NCBI RefSeq assembly: GCF_945859705.1 | Contig: NC_079134.1 | Location: 153,857,718 to 153,921,717 of the forward strand | DNA from: Episyrphus balteatus | Taxonomy: Eukaryota > Arthropoda > Insecta > Diptera > Syrphidae | Reading direction: 5' to 3' | DNA: 64,000 nt | Shown here: positions 1-10,545 of the stretch, piece by piece | How the letters are laid out: each line of letters starts with the position of its first letter | Position numbering within the stretch: position 1 is the stretch's first letter | Made by a program: the position numbers and the translations under genes | Notes under the pieces: model-generated | Told to the model about the DNA's origin: nothing | Database searches by the model: none | Seen by the model: only the letters and a program-made list of their open reading frames with translations

Positions 1-176
1 TATTGACATACAACATTAAAATTTATCAGTAGGAAGAAGGTAATAAAGCCGGGATTTGTTTCTTTCTTTAAACTATTGTTTTTAAAATCACTTGTTTATG
101 ATTTCTAGTAAAAAAAGAGACCGGAAAAAAACAAGGGCGGCAAGGGACTTTCCCTGCTAGATGCAGGAAGATATAT
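1..176 (+). repeat. Dispersed repeat, copy 1 (partner at 14804-14958)
   Basis: The stretch beginning TATTGACATACAAC and ending in GATGCAGGAAGATATA recurs in the same orientation at 14804-14958, with a few short insertions here. The window edge cuts it, so its true left end is unknown. In the second copy the repeat runs straight into a terminal inverted repeat at 14959; here the match ends in an AT microsatellite. No coding potential. Confidence 0.8.
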
Positions 177-641
177 ATATATTTTTTTGTTTTGATCTGT
201 AGGGGAGGTTAATCTGAGTATACAATCCAGTTTTCGGGGTTGAAAGCCCCCCCATTTGGCCGCCATCTTGGAAAAAGGGGTGTTAACTGTTTTTTATCGA
301 TATGCAACATGCGAACCGTAAGTACCTTGGAAAAAGGTAACAATTTATTTTCGTACTTTTATATGTTTATTTTATTTTTTTTTACTTCAATACAGACTGA
401 TTCAAAAAGATATGTAGGTTGGGTTGAAACAAGAAAAAAATCAAAGTACGGGGGTCCATTCCGTACCGTTTAGTCAGGAGAGCAATTTTCTAAAAAAAAT
501 GTCTTACTTTTGAAAAAAAATTACTGAAAATCAACGATTACACCCATTTTAACGTGTTATTTTTTTTTGTAAAGCCGAAACCTTTTCTTTTATATTAATT
601 TTAATTAAACCTGTTTTATGGAATAGCTTTTGAAAAAAATA
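177..641. other. AT-rich non-coding; degenerate TIR-like fragment near 404-450
   Basis: No gene seen. Bases around 404-450 (TGATTCA..., GTAGGTTGGGTTGAAACAAG) resemble the terminal repeat of the element at 14959-16408 in the same order relative to the flanking dispersed repeat, so this may be the decayed end of a related element. The 77-codon open frame over 240-473 has no recognisable content. Confidence 0.4.
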
Positions 642-1597
642 ACACTGGTCAACAAGGTTTTTGCCACAAGAACCAAAATATACTTTTCTAGTAGTTTTTG
701 ATGTGCTGAACTCGAATCTGAAGTCAGAAAATTGTTATTGGCCTCCGTTTTTGAAATATTACCGTTATAAAATGCTAAAAAACGTCATTTTGGCTGTTTT
801 CGAGGTTCTGTTTTAATGTGGGGTAATTCATTACAAACAAATTTGTAAAGGTGATTATAAGAACAGATATTCTTCTTTCAAAAACTGTTTAAATCTTTCC
901 GATATCTCTTTTAATGCCCGAGATATTTAAAATTTAAGTAGCGGTCTTTGAATCAGAAACAACACTGGCCAACCAAATCAAAATTTTTTTGCCACAAGAA
1001 CCAAAATATACTTTTCTAGTAGTTTTTGGGGTGCTAAACTCGAATCCGCAATCAGAAAAATTCTGTTAGCCTTCGTTTTTGAAATATTACCGTTATAAGA
1101 TGCAAAAAAAAAAGTTTTTTTTATAACGGTTATATTTCAAGAACGAAGGCTAATAGAATTTTTCTGATTGCGGATTCGAGTTAAGCACCCCGAAAACTAC
1201 TAGAAAAGTATATTTTGGTTCTTGTGGCAAAAATTCTGTGACCAGTGACTTAAACTTTAGATTAAATTTAGTTTCTCTTTAGCTTATTAACTGAAACTTA
1301 AGATATCTCGAGCAATAAAAGAGATATCGGAAAGATTTAAACAGTTTTTGAAAGAAGAATATCTGTTCTTATAATCACCTTTACAAATTTGTTTGTAATG
1401 AATTACCCCACATTAAAACAGAACCTCGAAAACAGCCAAAATGACGTTTTTTAGAATTTTATAACGGTAATATTTCAAAAACGGAGGCCAATCAAATTTT
1501 TCTGACTTCAGATTCGGATTCAGCACCCCAAAAACTACTAGAAAAGTATATTTTGGTTCTTGTGGCAAAAAAAAAGTTAAATTTTGTTGACCAGTGT
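642..1597. repeat. Nested palindrome / foldback repeat
   Basis: The two halves are inverted copies. The left end (ACACTGGTCAAC) is matched by GTTGACCAGTGT at the right end, and the centre is near 1118. Each half carries the same sub-block twice: GCCACAAGAACCAAAATATA occurs near 663 and 991, and its complement near 1205 and 1550. Arms are about 290 bp (outer) plus about 155 bp (inner), separated by a poorly matching 30-40 bp. No open frame of note. A MITE or foldback transposon is the likely origin; no clear target duplication was found. Confidence 0.85.
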
Positions 1598-1865
1598 AAT
1601 TTTCAAAATACGAAAAAAATATTTTGAACTAATTTTTTTCAAAATTTTATATAATTAAGCACTAATTAAGTTTTCAAAATTCAATGCTGTAATGTGTTTT
1701 CAAACAAAAACAGAAAACCGTATGCAAAAGAGTCTTGTCGTTTTCGAGAAATTAAAAAGAAAACAAAACTACTTTTTGAAGTTATACTTCTTATGGGAGG
1801 GTGGGTATGAAAATTTACTTTTTGACAAGAATGTCAAAGGGATTATGACGCGATCAACCTGGGTA
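1598..1865. other. AT-rich spacer, nothing recognised
   Basis: Short AT-rich stretch with a 65-codon open frame starting near 1692 that has no recognisable features. Confidence 0.4.
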
Positions 1866-1943
1866 GCAGGGCTGTCGTTTCACCTTTAGAGTAGGCAGTA
1901 CTTTAGTATTTAAAAATGTAGTGCAGTACGGCAAACATAAAAC

Positions 1944-2091
1944 ACACAACACGTTGCATGCGGCAAGTTGCATGTTGCAAGTTGCATGTGGCAAGTTGTA
2001 TGTGGCAAGTTGCGTGTGGCAAGTTGCATGTGGCAAGTTGCATGTGGCAAGTTGCATGTGGTAATTTCCATGTGGCAAGTTGCCTCTCACA
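1944..2091 (+). repeat. 14-bp minisatellite (GCATGTGGCAAGTT)n
   Basis: About ten adjacent 14-bp units of consensus GCATGTGGCAAGTT, with variants TTGC, TATG and CGTG. The open frame on the minus strand (1854-2090) is a by-product of this array and is not called as a gene. Confidence 0.9.
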
Positions 2092-2094
2092 TTT

Positions 2095-2175
2095 CAGCTC
2101 AGCTCACAGCTCAGCTCAAATTTGAGCTAGGTACCATAGCTTAGCTGAAAGTGAGCTGAGCTGAAAGTGAGCGGC
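2095..2175. repeat. AGCTC/GAGCT array, left
   Basis: Dense CAGCTCAGCTCA and GAGCTGAGCT motifs form an array that can pair with itself and with the array at 3325-3497. Both blocks are introduced by CCTCTCAC. Confidence 0.8.
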
Positions 2176-2185
2176 CCAACTTCCA

Positions 2186-3068
2186 ACGCCTTTATCTCGG
2201 AATTTTGAGAAAAATGAAAAAAATTTTTTTGATGCCAAAAGGTAGCGGGGACTCTAACCTACATTTGGGTACAACTCTCATTCCTGTAGGTCCACGCGTT
2301 CTCAAACCGGGAGAACTTAAAAGTAAAAAAAAAATAGGCACGATTCTGAAAAAATAGGCATGATGTGGCGGTTTAACATGGAAGGCGATTTTTTAAAAAT
2401 CTGACAATGTGCAAAGCGTAGGCCCATGACACAAGCTATCATTTGGCATCACTCCCAAAAATTGCTTTCAAGCGGTTTAGCTTCCAGGAGCGTTCAAAGA
2501 TTCGGGGATTTTTCGAAAAAAAATTTTACCCCAACTTTCAAACGCGATTTTCTCGGAATTTTGAAAAAAATCGAAAAACCGGATTATACCACTATCGGCT
2601 AGCTGAGAATATAAGCTTTCATATGGCACCACTCCCCTGTCTCTAGATCAAAGCGTTCGAACGCCTATATCGCGGAATTTTGAAGAAAATGAAAATAAAA
2701 TTTTTTGATGCCAAAAGGTAGCGGGGACTCTAACCTACATTTGGGGACAATTCCCATCCCTGTAGTTCCACGCGTTCTCAAACTGGGAGAACTTAATAGT
2801 AAAAAAAAAAATAGGCACGATTCTGAAAAAATAGGCATGATGTGGCGGTTTAACATGGAAGGCGTTTTTTTAAAAATCTAACAATGTGCAAAGCGTAGGC
2901 CCATGACACAAGCTATCATTTGGCATCACTCCCAAAAATTGCTCTAAAGCGGTTTAGCTTCCAGGAGCGTTTAAAGATTCGGGGATTTTTCGAAAAAAAA
3001 AATTTACCCCAACTTTCAAAACCGATTTTCTCGGAATTTTGAAAAAAGTCGAAAAATCGGATTGTACC
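2186..3068 (+). repeat. Tandem duplication of a ~405-bp unit
   Basis: 2186-2590 and 2660-3068 are near-identical direct copies separated by about 70 bp. Shared landmarks include GGTAGCGGGGACTCTAACC, GATGTGGCGGTTTAACATGG and GCGTAGGCCCATGACACAAG. Small substitutions and poly(A) length changes distinguish them. Neither holds a convincing open frame. Confidence 0.9.
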
Positions 3069-3324
3069 GGAATTTTTTTTTTATGATAAAAAAAGAATTA
3101 TTTTACTAAAAAATTAGAAATATATTAACTATCAATAACACCAAGAGAAAAGATCACGAAAAATTATCTGTCTTATTTATAAAAATATCTATGTGTTAAA
3201 ATAATTCCATTAATAACTAGAACCAAACATCTTAAGCTATGGTGTTTTATAAAAGTTTAAAATATCTTCATATTTCATTCATTATACTTTCCAAATAAAA
3301 ATCAATGTATCCTCTCACCCATCA

Positions 3325-3497
3325 CAGCTCAGCTCAGCTCACTTTACCTTAGCTCACCCAACAGCTCAGCTCAACCATCAGCTCAGCTCACTTTCAGCTT
3401 AGCTCAAATGAGCTGAGCTATGGTACATAGCTCAAAAGTGAGCTAGCTCAAAATTTGAGCTCAGCTGCGAGCTGAACTCAGCTCACTTTTGAGCTTT
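3325..3497. repeat. AGCTC/GAGCT array, right
   Basis: Repeats of CAGCTCAGCTCA followed by GAGCTGAGCT and AATTTGAGCTCAGCT. Larger than the left block and partly inverted relative to it. Confidence 0.8.
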
Positions 3498-3510
3498 GTA
3501 GCAACCCTGC

Positions 3511-4942
3511 AAGTTGCATATTGCTACTACTAGTGCTGAAGCACACACAATTCTCATAAAATTACCATATCGCACATTTTATGCGCAGTTCATTTACTTT
3601 CGTTAAGCATATACCGTACGTTCTGAACCGCACAACATGAGTAAATTTCACAGATTAAATTGAAAACTACATGGACGCAAGGAGGATGAAAGAATTAATT
3701 TATTGTTCACTTGATAAAAATGTAAAAAACGAAGTGTGGATTAATTAATTTAATAATAGAAATTAAAAATATCAAATGAAATTCATTTATATATAGGTAC
3801 TGAATGAGAAGTATAACTTCAGTCGCGTGTACATGTGTACACACACTCTTTTTTTTCTAATAACCCCATTATTGTTTGTTTTTACTCAAAAAAAGTATTT
3901 CGTGGTTCTACATACCACCAATGATTTTTTTACGATGTTCGCATTTGCTAGTAATAATAACATATTTCTCCATTGAACAAAAATGGAAGGTGTCAAATTA
4001 GCCTTTGGACTTGACCAATTCAGCTTTAATAAACAGTGATAAGCTTTGGAGAATGGGCCACTTCTCATTCTCAAAACTTCAATTCAAGTGATATTTTTGA
4101 AAATCTTTATTTTTTTTTCATAGAATAAAGGGGTCGAACGACAACTTGAATTTTGGTCTCATATACTTTTTTTTCTCAATTGTTTTCATTTTCATTCTCC
4201 GGGGAATGTGATAAAAACCAAAAGCGTTCCTTATACTGCGTGGAAATTTGATTTTTCCATATTTGTTGGCATTCCGTTTGTGACTTGGTTTTACATATAG
4301 GTATCGTTGTGGCTTTTTAATACCCTAGTTTGATTTTTTTTTAAAATATTTATTAAAATAAGTTTTTAAATTTTAATCATTAGGACTTGATAACTAACTT
4401 TAATGAATAGTTATTTAAATTTGCTTCTTGCTACCGATTTTGCCGCCCCTAAAATTTATTTGTTTATTGCGCATTTTAAGAGACGTGACCTTTCAAAGCA
4501 AAAGTTAGTTTATAAAGTAAAAAATGGTACAAATTAAAAGTTATTTGTATAGAAGACTAGCGTTTTTCTACTTAAACCAAAATATTAAAGGACTTTCTTG
4601 CGTTGGTTGAAAGAGCGTTGTGTTGCCACTTTCAAAAAATATTTGCAAAATAAAGTAGATTACAAAATTTTAGCAGTAGATTTTTGAGCGAACACAGAGT
4701 CAACTTTTTTCATTAATAACACCTGACACTTACCTGAGAAGTTTTCTTACTATGTCTGGGGTGCTAGCCGCCCATGGATTCTTGCTGTAAAGGCCTTAAG
4801 TAAATTAAATCGCAATATTGTAATGAAAATTGAACAACAAATAATAAATATAAATTTTTTTCGAATCAAAAAAACTGAGTAAAACAAATAGAAAATCTAC
4901 TGACATACAAAAAACTCCATATTCACCTTTAGGGTTTTTTCA
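3511..4942. other. AT-rich non-coding, no feature recognised
   Basis: No gene, RNA or repeat recognised. Open frames of about 60 codons match chance expectation for such base composition. Confidence 0.4.
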
Positions 4943-5139
4943 TTTTTTTTTTTTCAAGTGACTTGTGAACCTTCTAAAACTACTTTGATCGATCGGAAAA
5001 TTTTTTGCAGTTATTTAAGTTCCAAATGGCACCCATCCTGGCTATGTATATCAAAAAATAAGACCACTTTTTTACTCCACCCTAGCGTACACATCATTTG
5101 GCACAGCAACATAAAATTTAATCAAAAAAAAAAACATTA

Positions 5140-5369
5140 CCTCAGAGGTCCCAATGAAATAAATTTTTATTTTTTAAAGAAAAATTACATAATATCTTGA
5201 GGCCTCAAACAATATTACTTATTGAATAACAAATGATAGGTACATCAGCGTGTCTAAAAAAAATGAGAGCGTATACGTACATTTTTGTCCGTTCCCTAGA
5301 TATCAAAGGGTCCCCAAAATTAAGTCTTGCCCCGGAGCGGAGGCCCCGACAACTCAACGTACGCCCCTG
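5140..5369 (-). mobile_element. hAT-like element fragment (GGGGCCCC family) in left arm
   Basis: Read on the minus strand from 5369 the sequence starts CAGGGGCGTACGTTGAGTTG, then GGGGCAAGACTTAATTTTGG. This matches the left end of the complete element at 55260-56562 (CAGTGGCGTACGTTGAGTC, GGGGCAAGACTAAATTTTGG). The distal part matches the interior of that element around 56230-56340. Confidence 0.7.
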
Positions 5370-5499
5370 AGGAAAAGGAAGATATTATGTACATTAGTAA
5401 AACCATGGAAAATATGTTATTTGTCTCTTTTGATGAACAGTTTGTTTGTCATTTATCATTTATTACTCAAAATATATGTATAGCGTACATAGTACACCA

Positions 5500-5580
5500 C
5501 TACACAACGCTTCACAACGCTACACAACGCTACACAACGCTACACAACGCGCCATAACGTGAAACAACGCGATAAAAAGC
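5500..5580 (+). repeat. Short run of 10-bp units (CTACACAACG) in left arm
   Basis: Successive 10-mers: CTACACAACG, CTTCACAACG, three more CTACACAACG, then CGCCATAACG, TGAAACAACG, CGATAAAAAG. They share register and the ACAACG core with the main satellite (CGACACAACG). The right arm has the mirror run at 10112-10180 with two fewer CTACACAACG units. Confidence 0.85.
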
Positions 5581-5695
5581 GAACAACAAAATTAAAACAC
5601 CACACCTAGGAACGGAGGACTAAACTAGACAAAAATAAAAACATAATTAAATTAAACATTTAAATATTTCTCTGGGGGGAGGGGTCATATTTTCC

Positions 5696-5788
5696 TATAA
5701 AAAGGGCCACACCACACACAAATTATTCAGTCTGTCCGTGGTCGTCGACCAGTGCACATCGGTAAGCAGCTCCTGGGGATCGGTAAGT
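5696..5788 (+). promoter_or_regulatory. Candidate RNA polymerase II promoter with splice donors, reading into the satellite
   Basis: TATAAAAA lies at 5696-5703 and an insect initiator match TTCAGTCT has its A at 5729, about 33 bp downstream, which fits known TATA-to-start spacing. Two donor-like motifs follow: ATCGGTAAGC (GT at 5762) and ATCGGTAAGT (GT at 5783). The block sits in the only sequence between the left arm and the satellite and has no counterpart beside the right arm. A TATA-plus-initiator pair just upstream of a donor is also typical of LTR retrotransposon LTRs, so this may be an LTR remnant. Function is inference; only the motifs are seen. Confidence 0.45.
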
Positions 5789-5792
5789 GATC

Positions 5793-5896
5793 GCATGTCT
5801 CATGAGACATGAAACATGTTGCATATTTCATGTTGCATGTTGCATGTTGAATGTTACATGTTGCATGTTGCATGTTACATGTTACATGTTACATGT
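5793..5896 (+). repeat. CATGTTG/CATGTTA short tandem array
   Basis: Repeats of 7 bp (CATGTTG, CATGTTA, CATATTT variants), preceded by a small palindrome TCTCATGAGA. The array abuts the first satellite unit. It resembles the GCATGTTGC words in the 1944-2091 minisatellite. Confidence 0.85.
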
Positions 5897-8800
5897 TGCG
5901 TGACACGACGCGACACAACGCGACACAACGCGACACGACGCGACACAACGCGACACAACGCGACACGACGCGACACAACGTGACACGACGCGACACGACG
6001 CGACACAACGCGACACGACGCGACACAACGCGACACAACGCGACACGACGCGACACGACGCGACACGACGCGACACAAAGCGACACGACGCGACACAAAG
6101 CGACACGACGCGACACAACGCGACACAACGCGACACGACGCGACACAACGCGACACAACGCAACAAAACGCGACACAACGCGACACGACGCGACACAACG
6201 CGACACAACGTGACACAACGTGACACGACGCAACACAACGCGACACAACGCGACACGACGCGACACAACGCGACACAACGCGACACGACGCGACACAACG
6301 CGACACAACGCGACACGACGCGACACGACGCGACACGACGCGACACGACGCGACACAAAGCGACACGACGCGACACAACGCGACACGACGCGACACAACG
6401 CGACACAACGCGACACGACGCGACACAACGCGACACAACGCAACAAAACGCGACACAACGCGACACGACGCGACACAACGCGACACAACGTGACACGACG
6501 CAACACAACGCGACACAACGCGACACGACGCGACACAACGCGACACAACGCGACACGACGCGACACAACGCGACACAACGCGACACGACGCGACACGACG
6601 CGACACGACGCGACACGACGCGACACGACGCGACACAAAGCGACACGACGCGACACAAAGCGACACGACGCGACACAAAGCGACACGACGCGACACGACG
6701 CGACTAAACGCGACACAACGCGGCACAACGCGACACGACGCGACACAAAGCGACACAACGCGACACGACGCGACACAACGCGACACGACGCGACACGACG
6801 CGACACAAAGCGACACGACGCGACACGACGCGACACGACTCGACACGACGCGACACGACGCGGCACGACGCGACACGACGCGACACGACGCGACTAAACG
6901 CGACACAACGCGGCACAACGCGACACGACGCGACACAAAGCGACACAACGCGACACGACGCGACACAACGTGACACGACGCGACACGACGCGACACAACG
7001 CGACACGACGCGACACAACGCGACACAACGCGACACGACGCGACACAACGCGACACGACGCGACACAACGCGACACGACGCGACACGACGCGACACAACG
7101 CGACACGACGCGACACAACGCGACACAACGCGACACGACGCGACACAACGCGACACGACGCGACACAAAGCGACACAACGCGACACGACGCGACACAACG
7201 CGACACGACGCGACACGACGCGACACAACGCGACACAAAGCGACACGACTCGACACAAAGCGACACGACGCGACACGACGCGACACGACGCCACTAAACG
7301 CGACACAACGCGGCACAACGCGACACGACGCGACACAACGCGACACAACGCGACACGACGCGACACAAAGCGACACGACGCGACACGACGCGACTAAACG
7401 CGACACAACGTGGCACAACGCGACACGACGCGACACGACGCGACACAACGCGACACGACGCGACACGACGCGACACAAAGCGACACGACGCGACACGACG
7501 CGACACGACGCGACACGACGCGACACAACGCGACACAACGCGACACAAAGCAACAAAACGCGACACAACGCGACACGACGCGACACGACGCGACACAACG
7601 CGACACGACGCGACACGACGCGACACAAAGCGACACAACGCGACACAAAGCAACAAAACGCGACACAACGCGACACGACGCGACACGACGCGACACAACG
7701 CGACACGACGCGACACAACGCGACACAAAGCAACAAAACGCGACACAACGCGACACGACGCGACACGACGCGACACGACGCGACACAACGCGACACGACG
7801 CGACACGACGCGACACAACGCGACACAACGCGACACAACGTGACACGACGCAACACAACGCGACACAACGCGACACGACGCGACACAACGCGACACGACG
7901 CGACACAACGTGACACGACGCGACACGACGCGACACAACGCGACACGACGCGACACGACGCGACACAACGCGACACAACGCGACACGACGCGACACAACG
8001 CGACACGACGCGACACAAAGCGACACAACGCGACACGACGCGACACGACGCGACACGACGCGACACGACGCGACACAACGCGACACGACGCGACACGACG
8101 CGACACAACGCGACACAACGCGACACAACGTGACACGACGCAACACAACGCGACACAACGCGACACGACGCGACACAACGCGACACAACGCGACACGACG
8201 CGACACGACGCGACACGACGCGACACGACGCGACACAACGCGACACGACGCGACACAAAGCGACACGACGCGACACAACGCGACACAACGCGACACAACG
8301 TGACACGACGCAACACAACGCGACACAACGTGACACGACGCAACACAACGCGACACAACGCGACACGACGCGACACAACGCGACACGACGCGACACAACG
8401 CGACACAACGCGACACGACGCGACACGACGCGACACGACGCGACACGACGCGACACGACGCGACACAAAGCGACACGACGCGACACAAAGCGACACGACG
8501 CGACACAAAGTGACACGACGCGACACGACGCGACACAAAGCGACACAACGCGACACGACGCGACACAACGCGACACGACGCGACACGACGCGACACAAAG
8601 CGACACGACGCGACACAACGCGACACGACGCGACACGACGCGACACAAAGCGACACGACACGACGCGACACGACTCGACACGATGCGACACGACGCGGCA
8701 CGACGCGACACGACGCGACACAACGCGACACAACGCGACACGACGCGACACAACGCGACACGACGCGACACAACGCGACACGACGCGACACGACGCGACA

Positions 8801-10018
8801 CAACGCGACACGACGCGACACAACGCGATACAATGCGACACGACGCGACACAACGCGACACGACGCGACACAAAGCGACACAACTTGACACGACGCGACA
8901 CAACGCGACCTGACGCGACACGACGCGACACAACGCGACACAACGCGACACGACGCGACACGACGCGACACAACGCGACACAACGCGACACAACGCAACA
9001 AAACGCGACACAACGCGACACGACGCGACACAACGCGACACGACGCGACACAACGCGACACAACGCGACACGACGCGACACGACGCGACACGACGCGACA
9101 CGACGCGACTAAACGCGACACAACGCGGCACAACGCGACACGACGCGACACAAAGCGACACAACGCGACACGACGCGACACGACGCGACACAACGCGACA
9201 CGACGCGACACAACGCGACACAACGCGACACGACGCGACACAACGCGACACGACGCGACACAACGCGACACGACGCGACACGACGCGACACAACGCGACA
9301 CGACGCGACACAACGCGATACAATGCGACACGACGCGACACAACGCGACACGACGCGACACAAAGCGACACAACTTGACACGACGCGACACAACGCGACC
9401 TGACGCGACACGACGCGACACAACGCGACACAACGCGACACGACGCGACACGACGCGACACAACGCGACACAACGCGACACAACGCAACAAAACGCGACA
9501 CAACGCGACACGACGCGACACAACGCGACACGACGCGACACAACGCGACACAACGCGACACGACGCGACACGACGCGACACGACGCGACACAAAGCGACA
9601 CGACGCGACACAACGCGACACGACGCGACACAAAGCGACACGACGCGACACGACGCGACACGACGCGACACGACGCGACTAAACGCGACACAACGCGGCA
9701 CAACGCGACACGACGCGACACAACGCGACACAACGCGACACGATGCGACACAAAGCGACACGACGCGACACGACGCGACTAAACGCGACACAACGTGGCA
9801 CAACGCGACACGACGCGACACGACGCGACACAACGCGACACGACGCGACACGACGCGACACAAAGCGACACGACGCGACACGACGCGACACGACGCGACA
9901 CAACGCGACACAACGCGACACAAAGCAACAAAACGCGACACAACGCGACACGACGCGACACAACGCGACACAACGTGACACAACGCGACACAAAGCGACA
10001 CAACGCGACACGACGCGA
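5897..10018 (+). repeat. 10-bp GC-rich satellite (CGACACRACG)n, ~4.1 kb
   Basis: About 412 units of 10 bp. Main variants are CGACACGACG and CGACACAACG, with recurrent minor forms CGACACAAAG, CAACAAAACG, TGACACGACG, CGACTAAACG and CGGCACAACG. GC is 60-70% against a very AT-rich flank, CpG is dense, and the plus strand has almost no T. Minor variants recur in ordered blocks, for example 8821-9000 repeats 490 bp later, showing segmental amplification. One phase slip occurs near 8655. Because the unit is 10 bp, all frames cycle every 30 bp without stops, producing very long open frames on both strands (up to 1035 codons, 6894-10001 minus). These are composition artefacts. Confidence 0.97.
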
Positions 10019-10111
10019 CCCTCCAGAGAAATATTTAAATGTTTAATTTAATTAAGTTTTTATTTTGGTCTTACTAGGACTACTGTCCTGGATGTGGTGT
10101 TTTAATTTTGT

Positions 10112-10180
10112 TGTTCGCTTTGTATCGCGTTGTTTCACGTTATGGCGCGTTGTGTAGCGTTGTGAAGCGTTGTGTAGTGG
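10112..10180 (-). repeat. Short run of 10-bp units in right arm
   Basis: Mirror image of 5500-5580. On the minus strand: CTACACAACG, CTTCACAACG, CTACACAACG, CGCCATAACG, TGAAACAACG, CGATACAAAG. Two CTACACAACG units fewer than the left arm. Confidence 0.85.
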
Positions 10181-10300
10181 TGTACTATGTACGCTATACA
10201 TATATTTTGAGTAATAAATGACAAACAAACTGTTCATCAAAAGAGACAAATAACATATTTTCCATGGTTTTACTAATGAACATAATATCTTCCTACTCCT

Positions 10301-10545
10301 CAGGGGCGTACGTTGAGTTGTCGGGGCCTCCGATCCGGGGCAAGACTTAATTTTGGGGACCCTTTGATATCTAGGGAACGGACAAAAATGTACGTATACG
10401 CTCTCATTTTTTTTAGACACCCTGATGTACCTATCATTTGTTGGTCGCTAAGATTATTCAAGTAATATTGTTTGAGGCCTCAAGATATTATGTAATTTTT
10501 CTTTAAGAAATAAAAATTTATTTCATTGGGACCCCTAAGGTAATA
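10301..10545 (+). mobile_element. hAT-like element fragment (GGGGCCCC family) in right arm
   Basis: Begins CAGGGGCGTACGTTGAGTTG and continues GGGGCAAGACTTAATTTTGG, as in the element at 55260-56562. The downstream part (ATTCAAGTAATATTGTTTGA, then ACCCCTAAGGTAA) matches 56230-56340. Inverted partner of 5140-5369. Confidence 0.7.

Larger units (their letters stand above)
1866..3510. mobile_element. Composite repeat block, possible TIR element (GCAGGG... ends)
   Basis: The left edge reads GCAGGGCTGTC and the right edge, on the opposite strand, GCAGGGTTGCTAC, a possible short terminal inverted repeat of the CAGGG type seen in hAT elements. No convincing target duplication is visible. Inside are a 14-bp minisatellite, AGCTC-rich arrays near both sides, and a 0.4-kb sequence present twice in tandem, listed separately. 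Because CAAGTTGCAT also lies outside the right edge, an alternative is insertion of the AGCTC-bounded part into a pre-existing GTTGCAT array. Confidence 0.4.
4943..5680 (+). repeat. Left inverted arm of the foldback
   Basis: Pairs with 10017-10734. From outside in it contains AT-rich DNA, a fragment of a hAT-like element ending at 5369, a unique piece, a short run of 10-bp units (5500-5580) and an AT-rich inner end. Open frames here (5250-5483, 5327-5557) have mirror equivalents in the right arm; the conserved peptide in both reflects the duplication, not selection. Confidence 0.85.

Noticed and set aside
240..473. 77-codon frame near the window start
   Set aside because: Starts at a non-ATG codon, crosses repeat-like DNA, has no recognisable domain.
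5897..10018. CRISPR-like regular repeats
   Set aside because: No unique spacers; pure tandem repeat in eukaryotic DNA.
5875..10051. Very long open frames (up to 1035 codons) rich in Arg, Val, Cys, Ser or in Thr, Arg, His, Asp
   Set aside because: They are simply a 10-bp stop-free satellite read in every frame on both strands; no start context or domain supports a gene.
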